Shown: positions 26,265 to 33,668 of the stretch, piece after piece
How positions within the stretch are numbered: the stretch's first letter is position 1
Layout: every line of letters begins with the position of its first letter
Origin: an uncultured Desulfobacter sp.
GTDB lineage: Bacteria > Desulfobacterota > Desulfobacteria > Desulfobacterales > Desulfobacteraceae
Assembly (NCBI RefSeq): GCF_963677125.1
Contig: NZ_OY781882.1
Span: forward strand, 3,418,501-3,482,500
Direction of reading: 5' to 3'
DNA: 64,000 nt
Program-made: the position numbers and the translations under genes
The notes under the pieces: generated by a model
The model's input: the letters and a program-made list of their open reading frames with translations, nothing else
Told to the model about the DNA's origin: nothing
Databases searched by the model: none

Positions 26265-26522
26265 CTACAGGTTGCCTCCGCACGCTTTGAAACAGGCTCT
26301 GTATTTCTTTATACATCCGTCTATGCACCGGTCTATGCTTCCGTCCCGTCGTCCATCATACCGTTTGTGGCATTCTTTGAAACAACCGTGGTTATATTTT
26401 CTATCGCAGTTTTGTACACATTCGTGATCATAGGCCAAGGCTGTGGTGTAAGTGGTGGTTACACAAATAACTAATAGTGATAATAATTTGGCTATATATG
26501 CATGATTCTTAATTTTTTTCAT
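26265..26522 (-). CDS. Small secreted protein with four CX3C motifs
   Basis: 85 residues. The first 30 residues form a signal peptide (LLSLLVICVTTTYTTALA). The mature 55 residues hold eight cysteines in four CX3C motifs: C35/C39 and C47/C51 (CX3C-X7-CX3C), then C66/C70 and C77/C81 (CX3C-X6-CX3C). This spacing is that of two helical hairpins each held by two disulfides, as in twin-CX3C proteins and alpha-hairpinins. The mature chain is strongly charged. AGGAGG lies seven bases before ATG 26522. Not a family I can name; periplasmic or secreted location is inferred. A second small secreted protein gene lies 427 bases away on the same strand. Confidence 0.7.
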   Translation of the reverse strand: MKKIKNHAYIAKLLSLLVICVTTTYTTALAYDHECVQNCDRKYNHGCFKECHKRYDGRRDGSIDRCIDGCIKKYRACFKACGGNL

Positions 26523-26620
26523 TGGGGGTCCTCCTTATTTCTATTTATAATGTTGGTACGTTTCTCTTTGTATAGTAATTAGCCCTGGAAACCCATGTCC
26601 TGTTTTTTATATGAAGAAAC

Positions 26621-26788
26621 TTGGCAGAGGCTTTAAAGAAAAGGAGCGTTAGACCTTTTTATCTTATTGATGAAAGCACACCCGCCAGCACGACCATTCA
26701 AAATTTTAAAAGACGTATCGTCCGGGTTTATGAGCAAGGAGCTGATTCAATCGGCATCGGACGATATGTTCAAAAATGGTTGCAATGA
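26621..26788 (+). pseudogene. Short orphan frame, probably a gene remnant
   Basis: A 55-codon frame from TTG 26621 reading AEALKKRSVRPFYLIDES, later YEQGADSIGIGRYVQKWLQ and a stop. The composition is protein-like, unlike the surrounding DNA, but there is no ribosome site and the frame is closed upstream by TGA. I take it for the 3' remnant of a lost gene; the family is not recognised. Confidence 0.3.
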
Positions 26789-26948
26789 TTGTATGGTGGT
26801 CTTTATGGTCTTGTGTGCATCAAATTCTGACACGTAATTTATTTGATACTCATAGCAAATTGTAGATTCTGGCCGGTTCGTAAATGGTTAAACTCTCTGA
26901 TTTACTTTATGTGCTCTGTTTTTCTTTTATATTTATTATTACAAGGAG

Positions 26949-27191
26949 TTATTTGGGCACTACATATCCTGATCGGTCGTGATTTGGGTTTTGTTTTGTA
27001 CATTCGTTCATCATTTTGTGATAGCGTTTATTTGCTTCCATATCTCCTCTATTGTATGCTTCGTTTGCTTTAATTAAATAATGTTCGCATGGGTCCTGGC
27101 CAGCTTGGACCAAGGTTACTGGAATGATTACCATGAGCATACAAAACCCAGTAATGATAATTCCGATGAAATTTTTCTTTGTCACCTTCAT
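26949..27191 (-). CDS. Small secreted protein with two cysteines
   Basis: 80 residues from ATG 27191, which has AAGGAAG five bases before it (an upstream TTG at 27206 is unlikely). A clear signal peptide (IIITGFCMLMVIIPVTLVQA) precedes about 50 mature residues, charged and helical, with two cysteines in DPCEHY and MNECTK. Family unknown. Its size, signal and strand resemble the CX3C protein gene downstream, so both may serve the same envelope function. Confidence 0.6.
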   Translation of the reverse strand: MKVTKKNFIGIIITGFCMLMVIIPVTLVQAGQDPCEHYLIKANEAYNRGDMEANKRYHKMMNECTKQNPNHDRSGYVVPK

Positions 27192-27312
27192 GGTACTTCC
27201 TTTCAATCGTTTTTATTATAAATGATTTTCCTAACCTGGAACTTTTCGAAATTTTATAAGATATTCTACCTGCGACAACAAGTATCCTTTTGGATACCCT
27301 GTTGATGGAACA

Positions 27313-28422
27313 TTAATCAATTATTTCTTCAAGGAATGTTTTACGGGTAATGGCATTGAAAAGAGTTTCTGTTTTTCCATAGGCGTTAAGTTTTTTTGAT
27401 GCATTCTTTAAATGCTTTTTTACGGTGACTTCAGCTATGGTCATGGCTTGGGCAATCTGACGGTTTGAATAGCCAAGAGGAAGGTAGGAAAGAGTCTCTA
27501 TCTCTTTGGGGGTTAAGCCATCTTTTACCAGAATATTGAAATCCTGTTTGTTTCCATGAGGTTTTAAGAACAATACAAGAACTGTTTTTTGATGCTCAGT
27601 GATTACAGCGTGGGCTGTTATCACAAGCTCCATTTCATCAAGTGTGCATCGGGTTTTCCATGGGCCACTACCCGGTATTACGTTACCCATAGGAGCAACA
27701 ACCTTTTTGATCCAGAACCAAATTTCTTCTGGGATATTTTTCCATACACCCCGAGTAAAATTCCGTTTGAAAAAAATTTGAGTTTCCTGGGGCAGATCAA
27801 TTGGATTCAGGGTATCGTCTAAGCAGAGGTAAAGGTTTTTTTTGCATCTGCAAAATGTTTCCAGAGTTATTCGTTTAAGATCGGATTCTGTGTAAAGCCT
27901 GAGAGTATTAGACATGGAAACTAAAAATGGGCTCAAGGAAACAATAAGTTCCCTATCGTTTTCGGTAAATTCGAAATGCTCATCGATTCTGTAAAAAGCA
28001 ATACCAGAGTCCACTGTATTTGTTTTAATAGTGTGAAGGGCCAAAAAATGAGAAGTGTCTGTATATTTTTTTATTACCTCATAACAATAGGAGCCCTCAT
28101 CGCTAACTAAATAATCCTCAAAAGAAAAGATACATGCACCACCGACAGGCTCTCTGGCTGTTTGTATTCTGAATTCATCATAGGGTAAGATTTCCCCATA
28201 TTTTTCATTCCAATCAAAAGGGACGCTTGGGTTTGTGACAACATTATATGCATCTCCTGACTGGTTGATAGTATAGATCCCCATCCAGTCCACAGGAAAC
28301 AAAGTCTTTATAACGGATTCAAGTATTTGGAAAAAATCACTGAAATCACTTGTATAATTAATGGTCTGGTAAAGTTCATTGAGGGCATCAAAAATTTTTG
28401 CCTTTTGGAAATTTGAAAGCAT
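27313..28422 (-). CDS. LuxR-family transcriptional regulator
   Basis: 369 residues. The last 65 residues are a LuxR helix-turn-helix: LTPKEIETLSYLPLGYSNRQ, then IAQAMTIAEVTVKKHLKNASKKL, with the usual conserved E, G, I, T and K. The first 180 or so residues have a GAF-like pattern (VDWMGIYTINQSGDAY and ISLSPFLV-like stretches), a likely ligand sensor; the signal is unknown. No receiver domain. AAGGA stands before ATG 28422. It may control the two small secreted protein genes downstream on the same strand. Confidence 0.8.
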   Translation of the reverse strand: MLSNFQKAKIFDALNELYQTINYTSDFSDFFQILESVIKTLFPVDWMGIYTINQSGDAYNVVTNPSVPFDWNEKYGEILPYDEFRIQTAREPVGGACIFSFEDYLVSDEGSYCYEVIKKYTDTSHFLALHTIKTNTVDSGIAFYRIDEHFEFTENDRELIVSLSPFLVSMSNTLRLYTESDLKRITLETFCRCKKNLYLCLDDTLNPIDLPQETQIFFKRNFTRGVWKNIPEEIWFWIKKVVAPMGNVIPGSGPWKTRCTLDEMELVITAHAVITEHQKTVLVLFLKPHGNKQDFNILVKDGLTPKEIETLSYLPLGYSNRQIAQAMTIAEVTVKKHLKNASKKLNAYGKTETLFNAITRKTFLEEIID

Positions 28423-28755
28423 AATGCATCCTTATTAAGCCACAAACAGGTTGGAAGTGAAACTCCTGAAAAATGGAGAAATTATAATCTGCTTTTATAA
28501 AATCCTAATCACCTGGTAATCTTCGAGTAAGGTCCAGGTCTTTTGTGGCTGATATAAAAAACTTATCCATTGAAGGATGCATATAACAGCCCTTCAATTT
28601 AACATAATTTTTCTTTCTCCCCTTTGTAACCGGGCTATTCACATGGTGAAGGTCCGTTTTCTTTTATTCAGATGTAAGCATAGAAATTGATTCCAATACT
28701 CTATAACACAGATTACAAAATGAATTGAGAAAAACCAAGGCGAGGGTTTATGGTA
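28423..28755. other. Upstream region of the LuxR gene
   Basis: 333 bases. AGCCACAAA at 28438-28446 and TTTGTGGCT at 28542-28550 form a 9-base inverted repeat 95 bases apart, possibly two half-sites of a regulator. Otherwise nothing was seen. Confidence 0.35.
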
Positions 28756-28869
28756 TCATTGTGGGTCGAAACCCTTGTCAATAATGGCGTTCAATTCTTT
28801 TTCCAGTCCTTCGGCAACCCACAATTCGAGAGCGAGCTTTAGCGTTTGTAGTCTCCATCTCCTTATCAT
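28756..28869 (-). CDS. Short frame overlapping the one upstream, uncertain
   Basis: 38 codons, starting at ATG 28869, which overlaps the stop of the 28866-29129 frame, and reading LALELWVAEGLEKELNAI then DKGFDPQ. The sequence looks like real helical protein. The overlap suggests either coupling or one gene broken by a frameshift. No family recognised. Confidence 0.3.
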   Translation of the reverse strand: MIRRWRLQTLKLALELWVAEGLEKELNAIIDKGFDPQ

Positions 28870-29129
28870 AAGGGCTTGGCACAAGATATGGTGTTTTTCA
28901 ACAGATAAACCATAGCGTAGTGATCAGCGCAGGACATTAGGTAGTCTTCGCCCCAAACAAATCGAAGAACGGCCCTGTAAAAATTAAAAACCCAGTAGTG
29001 CAAATTCTCTCTTGCCATATAGACAGCAGTCAGGATAATCTCCAAATTATTTTGCATTTTATCATTTGCAGATTTCGATCTAACAGCCCTTGTCCGATTT
29101 TGAAAACGGAAATTATTTGAAGTCATCAA
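28866..29129 (-). CDS. Hypothetical small protein, uncertain
   Basis: 87 codons. After a polar N-terminus it reads NLEIILTAVYMARENLHYWV and then FNFYRAVLRFVWGEDY, aromatic and helical. There is no convincing ribosome site. With the short frame at 28756 it might be one decayed gene. Low certainty that it is expressed. Confidence 0.3.
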   Translation of the reverse strand: MMTSNNFRFQNRTRAVRSKSANDKMQNNLEIILTAVYMARENLHYWVFNFYRAVLRFVWGEDYLMSCADHYAMVYLLKNTISCAKPL

Positions 29130-29355
29130 ACATCAAAAATAAACAAAAAGTTTTATATTTAGGAGTGATTTGTTGGCTACCTTTAGGGATTTTGTGCCGT
29201 TGGCTGATTAAAGATGGCAATTGGCAAATCGGTATATCAGCACTGAAAGAAAGAATCAGCACCCAGATAAACATCACACCTGTATCCGGTGGCCGCAAGC
29301 TCAATGTCCGGCCCGGGCTGTACAAGGGTTGGAATATGAATTAGAGGACAAGCAA

Positions 29356-30135
29356 ATGACTGATTCCCGCAAACAAAAACTGATCGATCTGGGGCCGCAC
29401 GCCCTTGCAGATGCCTTATTGAATCTTGCAGTCCATTCCGATGAGGCGGATGACCTGATTGAACAGCTGATTGCCACCCCAAAGGAAAATGTTCAACGAT
29501 TTAAGAAGAAGCTTTCCGGCCTGAAACATTCAAATCGCTTTATTGACTGGCGGGGAGCCTCCAATTTTGCCCGAGAACTGGAAATGCTGCTGCAGGATTT
29601 AAAATCCGGTGTGGATGATCCACTCACCGGCATTGAACTTGTCGCAGCATTTTACGAGGCTGACAACACCATTTTTGAGATGTGCGATGACTCCAGCGGA
29701 AATATTGGAGATATTTTCCGCTATGATGCTCAAGAACTGTTTGTGGACTATGCCTCACGCTGTAAAGACAAAGAAAAAATTGCGGACATCATTCTTAAGG
29801 TAAATAAAACGGACAATTACGGCATCCGGGACGCTTTGATTGATTGTGCAGGGGTGTGCCTGCCTGAGGATGTTATCCGAACGATGATTACAACGCTTCA
29901 GCAATGGGCGGACAAAGAAAAAGATGAATACGGCAAACGTCGTCACCTGAGCCTGATCGAATTACTGGCCCGCCAGATCAAGGATGAAAAGCTGTTTGAA
30001 AAGACGCGCATCGCTTCATGGGGAAAGCTGTCCACAGCGGCGCTGATTGACATTGCCCGGGTATACCTTGAAAGCACAGATGTTCAAACCGCCCATTCCT
30101 GGCTGAAGAAAATTCCGGAAGGTGAAACCATTTAA
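29356..30135 (+). CDS. DUF6880 family protein, probably shortened
   Basis: 259 residues from ATG 29356, preceded by GAGG. The DUF6880 pattern is seen in SNRFIDWRGASNFARELEML and, further on, VFERCDDSSG-like NTIFEMCDDSSGNIGDIF, then DNYGIRDALIDCAG. Family members as I remember them are longer (over 400 residues) and continue after the point where this one stops with KKIPEGETI. In the +1 frame a reading VKPFKEKIIQAHGRKRSFWS continues for 27 codons, so a frameshift may have cut the gene. Function unknown. It is followed after 63 bases by a pRiA4b ORF-3 gene, a common pairing. Confidence 0.65.
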   Translation: MTDSRKQKLIDLGPHALADALLNLAVHSDEADDLIEQLIATPKENVQRFKKKLSGLKHSNRFIDWRGASNFARELEMLLQDLKSGVDDPLTGIELVAAFYEADNTIFEMCDDSSGNIGDIFRYDAQELFVDYASRCKDKEKIADIILKVNKTDNYGIRDALIDCAGVCLPEDVIRTMITTLQQWADKEKDEYGKRRHLSLIELLARQIKDEKLFEKTRIASWGKLSTAALIDIARVYLESTDVQTAHSWLKKIPEGETI

Positions 30136-30198
30136 AGAGAAGATCATTCAGGCCCATGGCCGAAAACGAAGCTTCTGGTCAAAATATGAGGTAAAGAA

Positions 30199-30789
30199 AT
30201 GAACGAACGATTTTATCTTCTGAAAATACAACTGCTTGATATCGGACCTGCAATCTGGCGTCGTTTTGTGGTGCCCGCCAGCATTACGCTGGACCGGCTC
30301 CACGATGTTATCCAGATTGTCATGGGTTGGACCGACAGCCATCTGTACGAATTCACCATCGGTAAAAAACGATACACGGAATACCCGGAATCGAAAGAAG
30401 ACGGGCTGGTATGCGGCAGATACCGTCTTGGAGATCTGATCAAACAGAAAGGCCGCACCTTTGGTTATCTGTATGATTTCGGGGATAGCTGGGAGCATGA
30501 ACTTGTTTTGGAGGAAAGCCGCTATTTCAATCCGGAACTGAGAACGGTGCTGGCCTGTCTTGAAGGCGAACGCGCCTGCCCTCCTGAAGATGTGGGCGGC
30601 GTGCCCGGCTACTTTGAATTCTGCAACGCCCTGAAGGACCCGAGCCATGAAGCGCACGAAGGTTACATGGAATGGTCCGGTGGCGATTACGACAGTAATC
30701 GGTTTGATTCCGGTTCTATCAACTGGGAGTTGATGAAATACCTCCGTTGGTCCCGGGACAGGTATCAAAACTGGGGCGGCGTTGAATGA
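30199..30789 (+). CDS. Plasmid pRiA4b ORF-3 family protein
   Basis: 196 residues. It matches the family throughout: YLLKIQLLDIGPAIWRRFVV at the start, then LDRLHDVIQIVMGWTDSHLYEF, FGYLYDFGDSWEHELVLE, and CPPEDVGGVPGYFEF near the end. The family is also called the IS1096/TnpR-associated domain and travels on plasmids and islands; its function is not established. GAGGT stands six bases before ATG 30199. The TGA stop overlaps the ATG of the rhuM remnant (ATGA). Confidence 0.85.
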   Translation: MNERFYLLKIQLLDIGPAIWRRFVVPASITLDRLHDVIQIVMGWTDSHLYEFTIGKKRYTEYPESKEDGLVCGRYRLGDLIKQKGRTFGYLYDFGDSWEHELVLEESRYFNPELRTVLACLEGERACPPEDVGGVPGYFEFCNALKDPSHEAHEGYMEWSGGDYDSNRFDSGSINWELMKYLRWSRDRYQNWGGVE

Positions 30790-31060
30790 AGACGGATAAA
30801 AAAAAACAACTCCAAAAAGCGGGCAAAAAGAGTCTTCTATTGTTCGTTCCTTGGTGGCCGAGTATCTAACATTTGTTGCAGCCACAGGCAAGGGCGGCGT
30901 TAAGGCGGTATACGCAAACGAGAACATCTGGCTGACCCAGAAAATGATAGCCACGCTCTATGACGTTGATGTCAGGACGGTAAACTATCATTTGAAAAAG
31001 ATATTTAGTGACAGCGAGTTAGAGGAAATTTCAGTTATCCGAAATTTTCCGAGCCCCTTT
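30786..31060 (+). pseudogene. Broken rhuM (virulence RhuM family) gene
   Basis: The ATG at 30786 overlaps the previous stop as ATGA and reads MKTDKKKQLQKAGKKS; the reading then continues one frame over, around the A run at 30824-30828, as SSIVRSLVAEYLTFVAATGK, IWLTQKMIATLYDVDVRTVN and HLKKIFSDSELEEISVIRNF. These are the N-terminal segments of RhuM-family proteins, which run to more than 300 residues. Homology stops at about 31048, where the next gene ends on the other strand. So the gene carries both a frameshift and a lost 3' part. Exact ends are estimates. Confidence 0.65.
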
Positions 31061-31072
31061 TCTGAGGCCGGA

Positions 31073-32212
31073 TCAAATCATTTCAAGAAATGCTTCGATC
31101 CGCACCCGGAGTTGTTCCGTATCTGATTCAGAATAATCGGTTTCCAAATGTAGATAGGGCAGATTAAAGGCCTGCTCGGCAAGTTTCCGGATCTGGAATG
31201 CTTCAACATTATAGGTGTGACAGGCCTGCCAGGTGAGATCCACAACCCCGTCCACCTTGAACGTTTTCACCATGCGGGTAAGAAGTTCTTCACGCCCCGG
31301 GTTGGGACTCATGACCGAGCATGGAATGGCAAGATACTGCTCAGCAAGGGCTTTGATGGGCTCTTGGTCCTCATCCACCCGGAAGGCTTGCTTATACCCG
31401 CTGCAGTTTTCAAAGGCCACCACATTGGCCCCGGAATTTTCAAGGATTTTTACCACTTTATCCGAGCCCAACCCCACAGGTACGCCGGTCAAAAGGATTC
31501 TGGGCGTATCCGCTGTAAAGGGGCTTTCCTGGTTTTCCGCCTTTTGCAGGCAGGCCTCGGTAATTTCATGGATCAGGTCAATACCCTTTTCCTTGTCTGC
31601 AAAAAAGCCTGTTTTAAACAAAATTTCAAGCATCTGGGTGCCGCTGATGGGCGACGGCTTGACGGCAGCCACATCCATGAGCGCCTTTTTGGCCTCACGT
31701 TCCCGGTTCATCAGGGAGATAGCGGCCCTAAGGCGTTCATCGGTAATGGGAATCCCGGCCTGACTTCCGATCACCTGCCGCAACTGCTCTAATTCCATAA
31801 TCCAGGGATCTAAAAAAAGATCTGTGTTCTGCTGCTGGGGAAGCTGGAGTACATGAACATGCTTCATTTTGCCCATGATTTCGAACATTTTCTTTTTTCC
31901 GTCACAGGTGGTGTCGGCCACGATCATATCCGAGAATTTAAAAAACGGACAGGTGCCGGTAGCGGCAAACCCGTAACTGCTTTTTATCAGGGGGCACAGG
32001 TTCCTGGGCAATGTCTGTTCTGCCGCTTCAATGGGATCCTGCCGGGTACCACATAAAGGCAGGGGAATGGCGTCGGCGGCCACGGCAAGCTCCGTGGGAC
32101 CGTACAGGCAATAGAACCCCACCACGGACTTGCCCTGTTGTTTGTGTGCTTCGATATCCATTATATTCTGTTCAGTAATCTGCTGAAGCTTTGCAGCAAG
32201 TTCCGGTGTCAT
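31073..32212 (-). CDS. 2-hydroxyacyl-CoA dehydratase/double-cubane reductase-like protein
   Basis: 379 residues, the usual length. It carries the family pattern VVGFYCLYGPTELAVAADA, then LCGTRQDPIEAAEQTLPRNL, CPLIKSSYGFA, and FSDMIVADTTCDGKKKMFE, with conserved cysteines that bind Fe-S clusters. These fit the YjiM/double-cubane branch of the HgdB/BcrC superfamily: low-potential ATP-driven reductases that work with an activator ATPase, not seen here. The substrate is unknown. It begins 20 bases behind the outer membrane factor gene on the same strand and may be read with the efflux operon. Confidence 0.8.
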   Translation of the reverse strand: MTPELAAKLQQITEQNIMDIEAHKQQGKSVVGFYCLYGPTELAVAADAIPLPLCGTRQDPIEAAEQTLPRNLCPLIKSSYGFAATGTCPFFKFSDMIVADTTCDGKKKMFEIMGKMKHVHVLQLPQQQNTDLFLDPWIMELEQLRQVIGSQAGIPITDERLRAAISLMNREREAKKALMDVAAVKPSPISGTQMLEILFKTGFFADKEKGIDLIHEITEACLQKAENQESPFTADTPRILLTGVPVGLGSDKVVKILENSGANVVAFENCSGYKQAFRVDEDQEPIKALAEQYLAIPCSVMSPNPGREELLTRMVKTFKVDGVVDLTWQACHTYNVEAFQIRKLAEQAFNLPYLHLETDYSESDTEQLRVRIEAFLEMI

Positions 32213-32231
32213 GTCTTGTCCTTTTCTCTTA

Positions 32232-33665
32232 CTAATTAATTTCAGACGTATCCATTTTTCCGCCGCCCATAACCTTGTATAGGTTAATCAGGTTGCTTAA
32301 GTAAGACTGTTTCAGGACAATGGCACCCTGCTCTGCGCTGAACAGCGAACGCTGGGAATCCAGAACCGTGAGAAAATCATCTACACCGTTGTCATACCTG
32401 GCCTTGGACAGATCATAAGCTTTCCGGGTAGCAGCAACCAGTGCATTCTGGGCATCCAGCTGACCTTTATAGTGTTTGCGTGCCACCAGCTGGTCTGCCA
32501 CTTCTTTGAACGCGGTTTGAATTGCCCCTTCATACTGGGCTGCCGCAATTTTCTCGCTGACATTCGCAACCTCCAGGCTTGCCTTAAGGCCTTCTCGATT
32601 AAAAATGGGGATGCTCAAATTGGGAGAAAATGCCCAGGAGAGACTTCTGGACGGATCAAACAGATATGAAAGCCCCTGGGCGGCAAATCCCAAAGAACCG
32701 GTCAGGCTGATGGTGGGATACATGGCTGCCCGGGCCGCACCGATGTCTGCATTGGCCGCCTTCAACTGATGCTCGGCCGCCTGGATATCCGGTCTGGTCA
32801 AAAGAATCCGGGAGGGAATTCCCGCCGGCAGCTGTGTCAAAAAGCCGATGTCGTCAATGCATTCAGTTGTTTTGATAAGATCATATACCCCGGAACCTGC
32901 AAGGTAGACCAAAGCGTTTTCCGCCTGGGCCGCCAGTCGTTTGTATTGGTAAATGGAGGCTTTGGCGCTTTGGGTGGATGTGGCCGCCTGAGCCAGGGCA
33001 AGCTGGTCTGTGGAACCGGCATCATACTGGGTTTTGATTACATCATAGGTGACTTTCTGTGCGTTGTATGTTTCCTGGGCAAGCTGCAGCAGTTTTCTTT
33101 GGGCCAAAAGGGTAACATAAGCATCTGCGGTCTGGGCCACCAGGGCAATGCGGGTGCTTGACGCCGCTTCCTGGGTGGCAAGATAAGATTCAAGGGCACT
33201 TTGGCTCATGCTTCGGACCCGGCCGAAAAGATCAAGTTCATACGCCGTAACACCCAGTCCCGCAGTCATGGTTGTATCTGTAGTATATGCGTTGCCCAAA
33301 CTACTGTTGTCTTCGGCAATCCCCTGACGGCTTACACCGGTGCTGCCCGCAATGACGGGCAGTTCATCGGCTTTTTCAATACGATACGCCGCCCTTGCCT
33401 GTTCAATATTAAGCAGGGCCACCCTCAGATCCCGGTTATTTTCCAGGGCCATGGCAATGATCTGCTGCAAGGTCTTGGAGGTAAAGTAATCCTGATACAC
33501 AATATCGGCTGCGGCCGGACCTGCGCCGACATCTGCTTTGAGGTCTTTGTCCGGCCAGGCATCTGCCACCGGCATTTCCGGCTGACTGTATTCCGGAATA
33601 AAGGAACAGCCGGCAGTAAAAAGCATCAGACCGGCAACAGCTGACGTAATTATTCTAATTGCCAT
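32232..33665 (-). CDS. RND efflux outer membrane lipoprotein (NodT/OprM family)
   Basis: 477 residues. Signal peptide with lipobox FTAGC (Cys20), then two TolC-type repeats: NNRDLRVALLNIEQARAAYR and a second one with TRPDIQAAEHQLKAANADIG. It forms the outer membrane channel of the tripartite pump encoded by the next two genes upstream. It starts 4 bases behind the RND gene stop, with GGAGAATAATTT before the ATG. Length and order match OprM/TtgC types. Confidence 0.92.
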   Translation of the reverse strand: MAIRIITSAVAGLMLFTAGCSFIPEYSQPEMPVADAWPDKDLKADVGAGPAAADIVYQDYFTSKTLQQIIAMALENNRDLRVALLNIEQARAAYRIEKADELPVIAGSTGVSRQGIAEDNSSLGNAYTTDTTMTAGLGVTAYELDLFGRVRSMSQSALESYLATQEAASSTRIALVAQTADAYVTLLAQRKLLQLAQETYNAQKVTYDVIKTQYDAGSTDQLALAQAATSTQSAKASIYQYKRLAAQAENALVYLAGSGVYDLIKTTECIDDIGFLTQLPAGIPSRILLTRPDIQAAEHQLKAANADIGAARAAMYPTISLTGSLGFAAQGLSYLFDPSRSLSWAFSPNLSIPIFNREGLKASLEVANVSEKIAAAQYEGAIQTAFKEVADQLVARKHYKGQLDAQNALVAATRKAYDLSKARYDNGVDDFLTVLDSQRSLFSAEQGAIVLKQSYLSNLINLYKVMGGGKMDTSEIN

Positions 33666-33668
33666 AAA

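Noticed and set aside
26940..26970. AGTGCCC near the end of the 80-aa secreted protein gene, resembling an IS end
   Set aside because: Only eight bases match, without the ACCGAA part or a partner end.
29090..29344. Frame of 84 codons before the DUF6880 gene, ending in GGRKLNVRPGLYKGW
   Set aside because: The last part looks protein-like, but no start or family could be supported; perhaps a remnant.
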